The notes: generated by a model not told the origin, from the letters alone. A stretch of 60,353 nucleotides of DNA from Spirabiliibacterium mucosae (GCF_014884965.1 NZ_JABTBO010000012.1:1-60353), one strand, 5' to 3'. Shown: positions 48,970 to 59,935, counted from the first letter of the stretch. Numbers and translations: made by a program.

Positions 48970-49813
48970 AGGCCTTTTCAATGGTGACTTTAATATCTTC
49001 AGGTGCGGCGTAATAGGGCGCGGAGCTGATAAAAAGCCGCACGCCCGCGCGGGCAAATTCGGCGATGTTGTCGCGCTTCACGCCGCCGGCGAGCGAGAGT
49101 TGCACCGCACTTTGGCTCTTGGCGCACAGTGAAAGTGCGGTTTCCACCTCTGTTAGGGAGAATTTATCCATTTGGATGATATCAGGCGCGGCCTTGAGCA
49201 TCGCCTCAAGCTGCGGCAAATCGTCGGCTTCAAGGGTGATTTTGTGCTCAGGGTTGTGCGCGCGCAGGTGCTGCACCATCGCGGTGTAATCCTCAGGGGC
49301 AGGGCACAGGGCGCGGTGATTTTTGAACACCAAAATAGTTTCACTCACGCCTTGGCGGTGAATGTGCCCGCCGCCGGCGAGCACCGCGGCGGTGGCGAGC
49401 TTGCGGGTGTAAGGGATCGATTTGCGCGTGCAGGCGAGCACGCAATCTGGGCTGACGGCGCGGGCTTGGGCGAGCATCTCGGCGGTGTATTGCGCCACGC
49501 CGCAGCTCCACTCCAGCACCAATTGCGCCACCTTCCAGCCGTGGTGGAGCTTGTCCGCCTCGCCGTAGACTTCAATCAACACGGCACCGGCATCCACGTC
49601 TTCACCGTCGTTGGCCAAGCAAATGGGCTTAAGCCCCAAGCGCTTAAGCAAAGCGCAGGCCACCGCGACACCAGCCACGCGACCGCACTTTTTGCGTTGA
49701 AATTGCATCCGCGCGGGTTGTGTGCTCAAGCCCAGTGCGCGGGTGGTTAAATCCCCGCGGTAGGCGTCTTCAAGGAGTAAAGCGTCAAGTTCTTGGGCGG
49801 AAAAATAGATCAT
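48968..49813 (-). CDS. modD: ModD, quinolinate-phosphoribosyltransferase-like protein
   Basis: 281-residue homologue of NadC type enzymes commonly encoded with modABC and called ModD; biochemical role unknown. NadC-type motifs: [43 protein letters not shown] and QMDKF. ATG overlaps the modC stop (ATGA). Operon position suggests a link with molybdate or cofactor metabolism rather than NAD synthesis. The gene contains an inverted pair of uptake signals (49104-49113, 49132-49141). Confidence 0.85.
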   Translation of the reverse strand: MIYFSAQELDALLLEDAYRGDLTTRALGLSTQPARMQFQRKKCGRVAGVAVACALLKRLGLKPICLANDGEDVDAGAVLIEVYGEADKLHHGWKVAQLVLEWSCGVAQYTAEMLAQARAVSPDCVLACTRKSIPYTRKLATAAVLAGGGHIHRQGVSETILVFKNHRALCPAPEDYTAMVQHLRAHNPEHKITLEADDLPQLEAMLKAAPDIIQMDKFSLTEVETALSLCAKSQSAVQLSLAGGVKRDNIAEFARAGVRLFISSAPYYAAPEDIKVTIEKA

Positions 49814-50442
49814 AAAGCGTGCTCCACAAGGTGTCCGTTGTTAATTTCAAGCCGCAGCGTGCAGAGAATCTCCGCCTCGCGCAGCTCGTGGGTGACCAGC
49901 AAGGTGGTGATGCGATGCGCGCGTTGGTAGCGCACAAACAGCTGCCAAATGTGCTCCCGCGTGGCCCAATCCAGGGCAGAGAAGGGCTCGTCGAGCAGCA
50001 ACAGCTGCGGCTTGCCAATCAGCGCCCGCGCCAGCGCCACCCGCTGCTGCTCACCGCCTGAGAGCATTTTCGGCAGGCGGTCTTTGAGGTGGGTGATCGC
50101 CATCTCGTCGAGCAGCGCCATCGCGCTCGCGCGTTTGTCAACCGCACTTTGCTTGACATTATGCAGCGCCAGCAGCAAATTCTGCGTCACCGTCAAATGC
50201 GGGAAGAGGTAAAGATGCTGGTTGAGATAACGGCACTGGCGCGCCCACACAGGCAATGGCGCTTGGTCTTGCCCGTTGAGGGTGATGGTGCCGGAATAGG
50301 GCATGAGGCCGGCGATAGCGTTGAGCAGCGTGCTTTTGCCCGAGCCTGAGGGCCCGACCACCGCCACATTGGTGTTGGGTGCCACCTCAAAGTTGACATC
50401 GCGCAAAATGCCGCAATGCAGGTGTTGGATGCGCAGTGTCAT
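49810..50442 (-). CDS. Molybdate-type ABC transporter ATPase, short form without TOBE domain
   Basis: ATG 50442 ([11 protein letters not shown]) overlaps modB by four bases; 210 residues. Walker [10 protein letters not shown] (30-38), signature LSGGEQQ (about 127-133) and Walker [13 protein letters not shown] are intact. Classical ModC has about 350 residues with a C-terminal molybdate-binding TOBE/Mop region; this protein ends after the H-loop (VTHELREAE). Operon order A-B-C-D supports molybdate or tungstate uptake. Confidence 0.85.
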   Translation of the reverse strand: MTLRIQHLHCGILRDVNFEVAPNTNVAVVGPSGSGKSTLLNAIAGLMPYSGTITLNGQDQAPLPVWARQCRYLNQHLYLFPHLTVTQNLLLALHNVKQSAVDKRASAMALLDEMAITHLKDRLPKMLSGGEQQRVALARALIGKPQLLLLDEPFSALDWATREHIWQLFVRYQRAHRITTLLVTHELREAEILCTLRLEINNGHLVEHAL

Positions 50443-51212
50443 TGTCGCCCTCCAATCAAACGCACGGCAAACAGCAGCACCAACCCAATCAGCAGCAGCC
50501 ACAGCGCGGCGCCAATGGCCAGCTCAAAATCGCCGCTGGAAATGTTGAGATACACCGCCATCGGCAGGGTTTCGGTTTTAAAGCGTGTGGCGCCAGCGAG
50601 CATCAACGTGGCACCAAATTCGCCAATGGCGCGCGACCACGCCAAAATCGCGCCGCACAGCAGCGGCTTCCAGCACATTGGCAGCTCAATTTTCAACAGC
50701 GTTTGCCACGGCGTTAACCCAAGGTTGAAGGCCGTTTGGCGAAAGCCGTGGTCGAGCGTGGCAAAGGCGCCGCGCGCATTGCGCAGCATAATCGCGCTGG
50801 CCACATAGGTTTGCGCCACCACAATCCCCAGCGGGGAGAAGATCACCTCACTGAGCAGCGGCACCCAGTGGCCTAAAATCCCTTGCGAGTTGAACAGCAA
50901 CAACAGCCCCAAGCCCGTCACCAGTGGCGGCAGCACCATCGGCAAATCGAGCAGAGTGTCGAGCACGCGGGCAAAGGGCAACCGCACTTGGCTCATCAGC
51001 CAGGCCGACGGCACGGCAATCACCACCGCCAAGCACAACGAGAGCAACGAGGTGCCCAGCGACATGCAAAGGGCAAAGTGCATCTCTTTATCAGTCAAAC
51101 TCTGCCAGAGAAACTCGCCATTAAGCTGCGCCAACAGTGCGGCAATCGAGCCGAGCACCACCACCAGCAGCGTGAGCAGTGGCAGCAGTGCGAGCCTTAA
51201 CGACCAGCTCAT
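50439..51212 (-). CDS. modB: Molybdate-type ABC transporter permease
   Basis: 257 residues, about six hydrophobic segments. The EAA loop for coupling with the ATPase is ATLDHGFRQTAFNLGLTPWQTLLKIELPM. Starts by overlapping the modA stop (ATGA) and ends overlapping the ATPase gene. Confidence 0.88.
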   Translation of the reverse strand: MSWSLRLALLPLLTLLVVVLGSIAALLAQLNGEFLWQSLTDKEMHFALCMSLGTSLLSLCLAVVIAVPSAWLMSQVRLPFARVLDTLLDLPMVLPPLVTGLGLLLLFNSQGILGHWVPLLSEVIFSPLGIVVAQTYVASAIMLRNARGAFATLDHGFRQTAFNLGLTPWQTLLKIELPMCWKPLLCGAILAWSRAIGEFGATLMLAGATRFKTETLPMAVYLNISSGDFELAIGAALWLLLIGLVLLFAVRLIGGRQ

Positions 51213-51952
51213 TTGCCCTCAAGTGGCAAAAATCCTTTCGCTTCAAACTCACCACGGCCAGCTTTGGAGGTGAAGGCCTCAAACAGCGCTTTGGCTTCTT
51301 TCGGGTGCTTGCTGGTGGCCAGTTCGGCAAGGGTGACTTGCTCTTCACCAATGCCTTTTGGCGTTGGGATGATGTCGAGTTTTTGCTTGGCTTTGAACGC
51401 ACCTGCGCGGCCAACCACGGCGGCGTCTACGTCACCGTTGAGTAAATAGAGCATCAATTGCTTCACGGTGCCGGCGCGCACCACTACTTTTTGCTCAAGT
51501 TTGTCACCCACGCCTGAGGCGGCAAACATCGCTTCAGCCCCTTTGCCGAGCGCCATCGCTTTTGGGTCACCAATGCCGATGCGCAAATTGCTGTTGGCTA
51601 AATCTTCAAGGGAGTGAATGCCCTCGGCTTTGTCTTTGCGCACTGCCATCACCGGGATGTGCAACACCAGCGCTTCCCGCTGTGCCACCGCGCCTTTTGG
51701 CAGGTTGTCAACATAGCTGCCTGCGCCTGAGAGGAACAAATCCCCTTGGTTGGTGGCTTTAAAGCGTGCCAAAATTTGGCCCGAGCCGCCGTATTCCACA
51801 TTCACGGTGTTGCCGGTATCTTGCTCAAATTTTTTCACAATCGGCTCGACCGCATCTTTCAAGCCTGCGCCAGAATAGAGGTGCAGCTCGGCGGCCATGG
51901 TGGAGGTGGCAAAAAGTGCGGTTGATAGCATAACGAAACGTGATAACTTCAT
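51209..51952 (-). CDS. modA: Molybdate-type periplasmic binding protein
   Basis: 247 residues with signal peptide (cleavage likely after TMAA near 21), then ELHLYSGAGLKDAVEPI, typical of ModA oxyanion-binding proteins (S and A of the SGA segment contact oxyanion in relatives). AAGGAGAAAAT precedes the ATG. Substrate could be molybdate or tungstate. First gene of modABCD under a ModE-like operator. Confidence 0.87.
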   Translation of the reverse strand: MKLSRFVMLSTALFATSTMAAELHLYSGAGLKDAVEPIVKKFEQDTGNTVNVEYGGSGQILARFKATNQGDLFLSGAGSYVDNLPKGAVAQREALVLHIPVMAVRKDKAEGIHSLEDLANSNLRIGIGDPKAMALGKGAEAMFAASGVGDKLEQKVVVRAGTVKQLMLYLLNGDVDAAVVGRAGAFKAKQKLDIIPTPKGIGEEQVTLAELATSKHPKEAKALFEAFTSKAGRGEFEAKGFLPLEGK

Positions 51953-51970
51953 ATTTTCTCCTTATTTAAA

Positions 51971-51994
51971 CGTTATGGGAGAGATTATATAACG
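51971..51994 (-). promoter_or_regulatory. ModE-type operator upstream of modABCD
   Basis: CGTTAT (51971-51976) and TATATAACG (51986-51994) form an inverted repeat close to the CGTTATATA/TATATAACG ModE consensus, 20 bases before the modA start codon. On the coding strand a TATAAT (51984-51989) lies inside the operator, so repressor binding would block the -10 region. Confidence 0.7.
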
Positions 51995-52114
51995 AATGGC
52001 GGAAAATCGCGAACCGCACTTTGGCTTTTGCGAGCGTGCTCACAATCCATTGCAGTGCTAGCACAAGGCGCGAAAATGTGCTACTTTTGACAAAAATGCC
52101 AACGAGAACACATC

Positions 52115-52999
52115 ATGAGTGACGATCAAACCCAAGATGCCCAAGAGCCGAGTAAAAAGGGCTTTTTTGGTGCGCTGTTTAGCCGAATTTTCCAAGGGGA
52201 AGTGAAAAACCGCAACGAGCTGGTGGAGGTGATCCGCGACTCGGAGCAAAATGAGCTGATCGACCAAGACACCCGCGAGATGATTGAAGGGGTGATGGAG
52301 ATTGCCGAGCTGCGCGTGCGCGACATTATGATCCCGCGCGCGCAAATTGTGTTTATCAACAAAGAGCAAAGCCTTGATGAATGTTTAGACATCATTATTG
52401 AATCCGCCCACTCACGCTTTCCGGTGGTGAGTGATGAGCGCGACAACGTTGAGGGCCTGCTGCTGGCGAAAGATTTGCTGCCGTTTTCTCGCTCCACGGC
52501 GGCGGAGTTTGACATGCAATCGATCCTCCGCCCAGCGGTGATTGTGCCTGAGAGCAAGCGGGTAGATCGCATGCTTAAAGAGTTCCGCGCCGAGCGCTTT
52601 CACATGGCGATTGTGGTGGACGAATTTGGTGCTATTTCAGGGCTGGTGACCATCGAAGATATTCTCGAGCAAATTGTGGGCGACATTGAAGACGAATTTG
52701 ACGAGCAAGGCGCGGAAGACATCCGCCAGCTCTCGCGCCACACCTTCTCCGTGCGGGCGCTGACCGACATTGAAGATTTCAACGCGCGCTTTAACACCCA
52801 TTTTGAAGCCGAAGACGTCGACACCATCGGCGGGGTGATTATGCAAGCCTTTGGCTACCTGCCGCACCGCGATGAAGAAATTGAGCTTGAAGGCTTGCTG
52901 TTTAAAGTCTCCGCCGCCGACAGCCGCAAAATTATCCAACTGCGGGTGCGCGTGCCTGATGAACTGATCGAAAACGAAGGCGAGCAGGCACAAGACTAA
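52115..52999 (+). CDS. corC: CBS-domain Mg2+/Co2+ efflux-associated protein CorC
   Basis: 294 residues, soluble. Two CBS domains (about 70-190; [19 protein letters not shown] and [35 protein letters not shown] region) and a C-terminal transporter-associated CorC_HlyC domain (about 205-285). Translationally coupled to lnt by TAATG, the conserved enteric ybeX-lnt order. Confidence 0.93.
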   Translation: MSDDQTQDAQEPSKKGFFGALFSRIFQGEVKNRNELVEVIRDSEQNELIDQDTREMIEGVMEIAELRVRDIMIPRAQIVFINKEQSLDECLDIIIESAHSRFPVVSDERDNVEGLLLAKDLLPFSRSTAAEFDMQSILRPAVIVPESKRVDRMLKEFRAERFHMAIVVDEFGAISGLVTIEDILEQIVGDIEDEFDEQGAEDIRQLSRHTFSVRALTDIEDFNARFNTHFEAEDVDTIGGVIMQAFGYLPHRDEEIELEGLLFKVSAADSRKIIQLRVRVPDELIENEGEQAQD

Positions 53000-54552
53000 T
53001 GGGCACACTGTTCAACAATCTGGCCGCGCTTGCCCTCGGCGGCGTGGGCGTGCTGGCGTTTTCTCCGTTTGATTATTGGCCGCTGGCGTTTGTCAGCACC
53101 GTGGGTTTGCTCTATTTTGCCACCCACCACACGCGCAAAACCGCACTTTGGGGCAGCTTTTGTTGGGGCTTTGGCTTTTTCGCCTTTGGTGTGAGCTGGA
53201 TTCACGTCAGCATTCACCTCTTCGGCGGCGTGCCGCTGGCCTTGAGCTACCTCGCGGTGGCGCTGCTGACAGCCTACCTCGCCCTTTATCCGCTGCTGTT
53301 TAGCTACATTATTCAACGTTTTAAAATTAAAAGTGCGGTCGCCATCGCCATTGTTTGGACAATCACTGAATTTTTACGCGGCTGGGTGATGACAGGCTTC
53401 CCGTGGTTGCAGCTGGGGTATTCCCAAATCGATAGCCCTTTTGGCGCCATTGCGCCACTGTTGGGCGTGCAGGGCGTCACCTTTTTCATGCTATGGGCAT
53501 GTGGGCAAGTGCTCACATGCTGCCAGCCGCGCGAAGCACAGCCGCTCGGCGTGCGCCTGACCGCACTTTTCACCCTTATCGTGGTGGCAACGGGCGCGGG
53601 GCTGTTGAATTCTGCGCAGTTTAAACAGGCGAAAACGCAAAGCGCAGCGCAAACCATCACCTTGGTGCAGGGCAACATCGCCCAAAGCCTGAAGTGGGAC
53701 CCAGACTACGCGCAAAAAACGCTGGCCATCTACCAAGATTTGATCCAACCGCACTTGGGCAAAAGTGATGTGATTATTTTGCCTGAAGCAGCCATCCCCG
53801 TGGTGGAAAACCGCGTGCAGGGGCTCTTGCGCAACTGGCAACAAGCTGCGCGCACCCACGGCAGCGAGCTGATTGTTGGCACCGTGTATGCCGATAGCGA
53901 CAAGCAGCGTTTTTACAACTCGATTATCACCCTTGGCAACCCGACCGCACTTTATCAAAATGCGGAAAGTGCGGTGCGCTACAACAAGCACCACCTCGTG
54001 CCTTTTGGGGAATATGTGCCGCTTGAGGCCATTTTGCGCCCGCTGGGCACGATGTTTGATTTGCCGATGTCGAACTTCACCCAAGGCGAGTTTTTACAAC
54101 CCGCGCTGCAAACGCAAAAAAGCCGCATGAGCGCGGCCATTTGTTATGAAATTGTGCTCGGCCATCAGCTGCAACAAAACCTCGCCCACAGCCCGAGCGA
54201 TTATATTTTAACGCTCTCAAACGACGCTTGGTTTGGCGACACCATCGGCCCGTGGCAGCACTTGCAAATGGCGCGCATGCGCGCGCTTGAAAACGGCAAA
54301 GCCGTGATCCGCGCCACCAATAATGGTATCACCGCGTTCATCAACCCACGCGGGCAAATCACCGCGCAAGCGCCGCAATTTCACGCCACTACACTCACCG
54401 CCACACTCACGCCCGAGAGCGTGATCACGCCTTACAGCGTGTTTGGCGACAAGTTGCTTTATGGCTTAGCGCTCGTGTTGGGGCTGTTTAACCTCGCAGG
54501 GCGCGCCTTGCAGCGGAAAATCCGCCAAATGGCGCACCAACAAAAAAGCTAG
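52999..54552 (+). CDS. lnt: Apolipoprotein N-acyltransferase Lnt
   Basis: Adds the third acyl chain to lipoproteins in the inner membrane. 517 residues: N-terminal transmembrane segments, a nitrilase-like periplasmic domain (about 215-470) with catalytic triad E263 (LPEAA), K330 (RYNKHH) and C382 (AICYEI), then a last membrane helix. Uptake signals include an inverted pair at 53944-53953 and 53966-53975. Confidence 0.96.
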   Translation: MGTLFNNLAALALGGVGVLAFSPFDYWPLAFVSTVGLLYFATHHTRKTALWGSFCWGFGFFAFGVSWIHVSIHLFGGVPLALSYLAVALLTAYLALYPLLFSYIIQRFKIKSAVAIAIVWTITEFLRGWVMTGFPWLQLGYSQIDSPFGAIAPLLGVQGVTFFMLWACGQVLTCCQPREAQPLGVRLTALFTLIVVATGAGLLNSAQFKQAKTQSAAQTITLVQGNIAQSLKWDPDYAQKTLAIYQDLIQPHLGKSDVIILPEAAIPVVENRVQGLLRNWQQAARTHGSELIVGTVYADSDKQRFYNSIITLGNPTALYQNAESAVRYNKHHLVPFGEYVPLEAILRPLGTMFDLPMSNFTQGEFLQPALQTQKSRMSAAICYEIVLGHQLQQNLAHSPSDYILTLSNDAWFGDTIGPWQHLQMARMRALENGKAVIRATNNGITAFINPRGQITAQAPQFHATTLTATLTPESVITPYSVFGDKLLYGLALVLGLFNLAGRALQRKIRQMAHQQKS

Positions 54553-54568
54553 CGCAAGGCTAGCTTTT
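54544..54568. terminator. Terminator between lnt and infA
   Basis: AAAAGCTAGC, loop GCAAG, GCTAGCTTTT: perfect ten-pair stem overlapping the lnt stop. Confidence 0.88.
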
Positions 54569-54570
54569 GC

Positions 54571-54816
<246 letters not shown>

Positions 54817-54859
54817 TCATGGATTGATATTTATCAACCCAAAGATTTAAAAACGCTCT

Positions 54860-54888
54860 ATTATAGCGAGAAGAATGATGTTCTAAAA
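54860..54888 (-). promoter_or_regulatory. infA promoter
   Basis: On the minus strand a consensus -10 TATAAT (54860-54865) lies 17 bases from TTTTAG (54883-54888), a weak -35. The SSR tract begins about 35 bases further upstream. Confidence 0.55.
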
Positions 54889-54922
54889 GTTTTTTGTATA
54901 ATTTTGAAGAATATCACATACT

Positions 54923-54983
<61 letters not shown>

Positions 54984-55019
54984 CGCCAAGTTAACATTTA
55001 AGTGCGAAGCAGGTTGTAT

Positions 55020-56087
55020 ATGAAAAAAATTCTCATAACAGGTGGTGCGGGGTTTATTGGCTCGGCGGTGGTGCGGCATGTGATTGAACACACTCAAGAT
55101 GCGGTGGTGAATGTCGACAAGCTGACCTACGCGGGCAACCTTGAATCGTTGGCAGCGGTCGCGGGCAATGCGCGCTATGCCTTTGAGCAGGTTGACATTT
55201 GCGATCGCCACGCGCTTGATCGTGTGTTTGCCGAGCATCAGCCCGATTGTGTGATGCACCTGGCGGCGGAAAGCCATGTTGACCGCTCGATTGATGGGCC
55301 AGCGGCATTTATTGAAACTAATATTGTCGGCACCTACACGCTGCTCGAGGCCAGCCGTGCCTATTGGCAAAATTTGGAGCAGGATCGCAAAGTGCGGTTT
55401 CGGTTTCACCACATCTCCACCGATGAGGTCTATGGTGATTTAGAAGGCACAACCGCACTTTTCACTGAAACCACGCCTTATGCGCCAAGCAGCCCGTATT
55501 CTGCCTCCAAGGCCTCGAGTGATCACCTCGTGCGCGCGTGGCACCGCACGTTTGGCCTGCCAACGCTGGTGACTAACTGCTCAAACAATTACGGGCCTTT
55601 CCACTTCCCTGAAAAATTGATCCCGCTGATGATTTTAAATGCCCTTGAGGGCAAGCCACTGCCGGTTTATGGCGATGGCGCGCAAATTCGTGATTGGCTG
55701 TTTGTTGAAGATCACGCCCGCGCGCTTTACACCGTGGTCACACAGGGCAAAGTGGGGGAAACCTACAACATCGGCGGGCATAACGAAAAAACTAACCTCA
55801 CGGTGGTGCAAACCATCTGCCAACTGCTCGAAGAGCTCGCGCCAAACAAGCCGAAAGGCGTGGCGCAATACCGTGATTTGATCACCTTTGTGAAAGACCG
55901 CCCTGGGCATGATTTGCGCTATGCCATTGATGCCAGCAAAATCGCGCGCGAGCTCGGCTGGCAGCCGCAAGAAACCTTTGAAAGCGGCATTCGCAAAACA
56001 GTGCAGTGGTATCTCGACAACCCGACATGGTGGCAACGCGTGCAAGACGGCTCTTATAGCCGCGAGCGCCTTGGCACAGGGCAATAA
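55020..56087 (+). CDS. rfbB: dTDP-glucose 4,6-dehydratase RfbB
   Basis: Second enzyme of dTDP-L-rhamnose synthesis. ATG 55020 ([15 protein letters not shown]) gives 355 residues; an upstream GTG at 55002 is less likely. Rossmann motif TGGAGFIG (7-14), STDEVYGD and YSASKAS (Tyr/Lys) are present. Contains two uptake signals and GC-rich codons like core genes. Followed by rfbA, rfbD and rfbC. Confidence 0.97.
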   Translation: MKKILITGGAGFIGSAVVRHVIEHTQDAVVNVDKLTYAGNLESLAAVAGNARYAFEQVDICDRHALDRVFAEHQPDCVMHLAAESHVDRSIDGPAAFIETNIVGTYTLLEASRAYWQNLEQDRKVRFRFHHISTDEVYGDLEGTTALFTETTPYAPSSPYSASKASSDHLVRAWHRTFGLPTLVTNCSNNYGPFHFPEKLIPLMILNALEGKPLPVYGDGAQIRDWLFVEDHARALYTVVTQGKVGETYNIGGHNEKTNLTVVQTICQLLEELAPNKPKGVAQYRDLITFVKDRPGHDLRYAIDASKIARELGWQPQETFESGIRKTVQWYLDNPTWWQRVQDGSYSRERLGTGQ

Positions 56088-56099
56088 CAAGGAGCGCGT

Positions 56100-56975
56100 A
56101 TGAAAGGCATTATTCTCGCAGGCGGCTCTGGCACTCGCCTTTACCCCATCACCCGCGGTGTGTCGAAGCAGCTGCTGCCAGTTTACGACAAACCGATGAT
56201 TTATTACCCCCTCTCGGTGCTGATGCTCTCCGGCATCCGCGAGATTTTGATCATCACCACCCCTGAAGACAACGACAGCTTCAAGCGCCTGCTCGGCGAT
56301 GGCAGCGATTTTGGCATTCAGCTCAGTTATGCCGTGCAGCCAAAGCCAGAGGGGCTGGCGCAGGCGTTTATCATCGGTGAGCAATTCCTCGCAGGCGACA
56401 GCTGCTGCTTGGTGCTGGGCGACAACATCTTTTTCGGTCAATCATTCACGCCATTGCTGCACAAAGCCGTCAACCGCAAAGCGGGTGCTACCGTGTTTGC
56501 CTATCAAGTGAAAGACCCCGAGCGCTTTGGCGTGGTGGATTTTGATGAAAACTATAAAGTGCGGTCAATTGAAGAAAAACCCGAAAAGCCAAAATCCAAC
56601 TGGGCGGTGACGGGGCTTTATTTTTACGACAACCGCGTGGTGGAATTTGCCAAAAAGGTGAAGCCTTCTGCGCGCGGTGAGTTGGAAATCACCTCAATTA
56701 ACCAGATGTATCTCGATGCCGGCGCGCTGAACGTGCAACTGCTGGGCCGCGGCTTTGCGTGGCTGGATACGGGCACGCACGAGAGCTTAAACGAGGCCGC
56801 CTCGTTTGTACACACCATTCAAAACGTGCAAGGCCTGCAAGTTGCTTGCCTTGAAGAAATCGCATTTAAAAATGGTTGGCTGAGTGCTGAGTGTATTTTA
56901 ATACAAGCAAAAAATATGTGTAAAAATTCTTATGGACAGTATTTGATTAATTTTATCAACAACTATCAGTTATAG
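56100..56975 (+). CDS. rfbA: Glucose-1-phosphate thymidylyltransferase RfbA
   Basis: First enzyme of dTDP-rhamnose synthesis. 291 residues; GGSGTRLYP (8-16) signature, LGDNIFFGQ and [20 protein letters not shown] are typical. An uptake signal at about 56558 is the last in the window. From about 56855 to the stop the sequence becomes markedly AT-rich although the protein remains normal, so the gene seems mosaic. AAGGAGCG precedes the ATG. Confidence 0.96.
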   Translation: MKGIILAGGSGTRLYPITRGVSKQLLPVYDKPMIYYPLSVLMLSGIREILIITTPEDNDSFKRLLGDGSDFGIQLSYAVQPKPEGLAQAFIIGEQFLAGDSCCLVLGDNIFFGQSFTPLLHKAVNRKAGATVFAYQVKDPERFGVVDFDENYKVRSIEEKPEKPKSNWAVTGLYFYDNRVVEFAKKVKPSARGELEITSINQMYLDAGALNVQLLGRGFAWLDTGTHESLNEAASFVHTIQNVQGLQVACLEEIAFKNGWLSAECILIQAKNMCKNSYGQYLINFINNYQL

Positions 56976-56988
56976 GTTAGATGTAATT

Positions 56989-57873
56989 GTGGCAAAAATT
57001 TTAATTACAGGTAGTAAAGGACAAGTAGGAACTTGTCTTTGTGAGCGGTTGAATGGGCAAGCAACTATTCTTGCGGTTGATCGTAGTGAGCTTGATATCA
57101 CAGAGCGGAATTCTGTACTAGCTATTGTTGATTCATTTAATCCTGATATCATTATTAATGCAGCGGCATATACAGCTGTTGATAAAGCTGAAATTGAGCA
57201 GGAAATAGCAGAGAAAATAAATAGGGACGGACCAAGAAATTTAGCCGAAGCAGCTGAACTTAGAAATGTTCCATTACTACATATATCAACAGATTATGTT
57301 TTCGATGGGAAAACAGCGGATATTTATACGGAAGAGTCTCAAGTTAATCCTCAAAGTGTCTATGGCCGTACTAAACTAGCTGGGGAGTTAGCTTCATTTG
57401 AAAAATGTAGTAAAGTTATAATATTAAGAACCGCTTGGGTTTTCAGTGAGCACGGAAATAATTTTGTTAAAACTATGCTACGGTTGGCATCTCAAAATGA
57501 AACATTAAAAGTTGTAGGTGATCAGTGCGGTGGACCAACTTATGCCGGAGATATTGCAGATGCGCTGATAAAAATTTCTAATTTAATCGTCAACAAGCAG
57601 CATGTTGAATACGGCATTTATAATTTTACAGGTAAACCATATGTTAGCTGGTATGAATTTGCACAGGCAATCATAGAGGATGGTTTCTCTGAAGGAATTT
57701 TATCTAAAAAACCGATAATACAAAAGATAAAAACTACAGAGTATCCTACATTGGCAGTAAGACCACTTAATTCTCGTTTAGAGCTAAATAAAATTTATAG
57801 AAATTTTGAGATTGAGCCAAGTAATTGGAATAAATCATTGAAATATGTAATTAGAAAAATCAAACAACTTTAG
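56989..57873 (+). CDS. rfbD: dTDP-4-dehydrorhamnose reductase RfbD
   Basis: Last step to dTDP-L-rhamnose. 294 residues beginning at GTG 56989; MAKILITGSKGQVGTCL, STDYVFDG, YGRTKLAGE and ILRTAWVFSEHGNNFVKTM are conserved. AT-rich, in contrast to rfbB. The ribosome site is weak; other starts are not better. Confidence 0.94.
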   Translation: MAKILITGSKGQVGTCLCERLNGQATILAVDRSELDITERNSVLAIVDSFNPDIIINAAAYTAVDKAEIEQEIAEKINRDGPRNLAEAAELRNVPLLHISTDYVFDGKTADIYTEESQVNPQSVYGRTKLAGELASFEKCSKVIILRTAWVFSEHGNNFVKTMLRLASQNETLKVVGDQCGGPTYAGDIADALIKISNLIVNKQHVEYGIYNFTGKPYVSWYEFAQAIIEDGFSEGILSKKPIIQKIKTTEYPTLAVRPLNSRLELNKIYRNFEIEPSNWNKSLKYVIRKIKQL

Positions 57874-57881
57874 AGTTATAT

Positions 57882-58420
57882 ATGAAGATAATTGATACAA
57901 AAATTCCAGATGTTAAAGTGTTAGAGCCAGTAGTTTTTGGTGATCAGCGAGGATTTTTCATGGAAACTTTTCGTGATGAATGGTTCAAAAAAATGTCTGT
58001 AATAGGGTATTTGTTCAAGAAAATCATTCGAAATCAACAAAAGGCGTACTTCGGGGCTTGCACTACCAAAGTCAAAACACACAAGGAAAACTTGTTCGTG
58101 TCATTAGTGGAGTTGTTTTTGATGTGGCTGTTGATATGCGCAAAAAATCAAAGACTTTCGGGCAATGGGTTGGAGAATTACTATCTGCTGAAAATAAAAG
58201 ACAATTATGGATTCCAGAGGGATTTGCTCATGGGTTTTACGTGATAAGTGATGAGGCAGAGTTTGTGTATAAATGCACTGATTACTACAATCCGAGTGCT
58301 GAACATTCTCTAGCATGGAATGATCCAGTAGTTAATATTGAATGGCCTCTAAATGGCATTCCATTATTATCTTCTAAGGATCTATCTGGTAAATTACTTA
58401 AAGATGCATATACTTTTTAA
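57882..58420 (+). pseudogene. rfbC: dTDP-4-dehydrorhamnose 3,5-epimerase RfbC, frameshifted
   Basis: The product begins normally (MKIIDTKIPDVKVLEP, then RGFFMETFRDEWFKK) but leaves the family at the A7 tract 57987-57993. One additional A restores NVCNRVFVQENHSKSTKGVLRGLHYQ, including the catalytic histidine region, and the rest up to 58420 (about 180 residues, usual length). So a -1 frameshift is apparent. Confidence 0.9.
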
Positions 58421-58433
58421 AAGGAATGAGATC

Positions 58434-59195
58434 ATGAAAGCTCTTCTAGAATATAAAGAGCTTCTTCGACAACTGGTTTTGAAGGATATAAAACTAAAGT
58501 ATCGTAGAAGTTATCTAGGTTATATATGGAGTATTCTTAATCCTCTATTAATGATGACAGTTCTTGTTATCGTTTTTCAAATTTGTTTCGGTTTGATATT
58601 CCGAATTTTGCAGTTTACCTATTAACGGGACAGGTTATTTTGGTTTCTTTCTGAATCAACATCAATGGCAGTTAGTTCAATAACTGGAAACTCAATGCTA
58701 TTAAAAAAAACATATGTGCCAAAATATATCTTTACATTGTCAAAAGTAAGTAGCTCATTAGTTAACTTACTTTTTTCATTAATAGCACTTGCATTAGTAA
58801 TGATAATTACACAAGTTGAACCTACTTGGAATATATTATTTTTCCAATTGTTATCATAGAGGTTTATTTTTTTCTCTAGGTATTAGCCTATTTCTAGCTG
58901 CGTTTGCTGTTTTCTTTAGAGATGTGCAGTATCTATGGGGTGTTTTTCTTTCTGTTTGGATGTATTTAAGTCCTATAATCTATCCTATTTCAATCATTCC
59001 AGAAAATATCGATGGTATTATGATAATTTAAATCCGATGAATATTTATATTACCCAGTTTAGAGACGTGGTTTTAAATGGAACTTTTTTTGATACAATTC
59101 TGTTATTACAAGGAATAGGATATGCATTTATTGCATTGGCAATAGGAATCTATACCTTTTTACGGAAACAAGATAATTTTATTTTATATATTTAA
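58434..59195 (+). pseudogene. wzm: O-antigen ABC exporter permease (Wzm type), multiply frameshifted
   Basis: ATG 58434, after AAGGAATGAG, begins MKALLEYKELLRQLVLKDIKLKYRRS, then LGYIWSILNPLLMM, typical of ABC-2 polysaccharide exporters. Five corrections of one base restore a single protein of about 255 residues: at T runs 58573-58577, 58638-58641, 58839-58843 and 58867-58873 and near 59008. Diagnostic peptides downstream are FLAAFAVFFRDVQYLWGVFLSVWMYLSPIIYP and LNPMNIYITQFRD. The many errors in AT-rich DNA suggest poor homopolymer calling more than decay. Confidence 0.87.
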
Positions 59196-59197
59196 CT

Positions 59198-59935
59198 ATG
59201 AATGATGTAATAATTGATATTAAAAATGCCTATGTAAGATTCAACAAATCTACAGAAAATATTAATGGGTTAAAAGAATATGTTATTAAATTCTTGAAAG
59301 GCCAGTTGTTATTTCAAGAATTTTTTTGCTCTGCAAGATATTAATTTGACAATCAGGAAAGGAGAGTCTTGGGGATTGATCGGGCATAATGGCTCTGGTA
59401 AATCTACTTTACTTAAACTTATTACAGGTATCATTAAGCCATACACGGGTACTGTTGATGTTAGAGGTGTTATTTCTCCACTTATAGAACTTGGTGCAGG
59501 ATTTGATGGTGAATTAACAGCAAGAGAAAATATCTATTTAAATGGAGCTTTAATAGGGTACAGTAAAAAATTTATAGACGAATATTTCGACGAAATTGTT
59601 GATTTTGCAGAGGTGAGAGAGTTTCTTGATTCTCCGATTAAAAATTTCTCATCAGGAATGTCCGCAAGACTAGGATTTTCAATAGCAACAATCAAAAAGC
59701 CTGATATTTTGATTGTGGATGAAGTTCTTGCAGTTGGAGATTTTAAATTTCAAAATAAATGCAAAAAAAGATCGAAAGTCTTCTTTCTGGTGGAACAACA
59801 CTATTGTTTGTTTCTCATTCCTTAGAACAAGTAAAAGAATTATGTACGTGTTCTCTACTTTTAGATAATGGTCAATTGAGATTTTCTGGAAAAACAGAAT
59901 GTGTAATAGATAAGTATTATAATGATAGCCAATAG
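59198..59935 (+). pseudogene. wzt: O-antigen ABC exporter ATPase (Wzt type), frameshifted
   Basis: ATPase partner of Wzm. ATG 59198 lies 2 bases after the wzm stop. A surplus T at 59321-59327 interrupts the frame just before FALQDINLTI; then Walker A GHNGSGKST, signature FSSGMSARL and Walker B ILIVDEVLAVGD follow in one frame; a missing A at 59763-59769 shifts it again before SLLSGGTTLLFVSHSLEQVKEL. Corrected length about 245 residues, a short Wzt without C-terminal glycan-binding domain. Confidence 0.87.
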
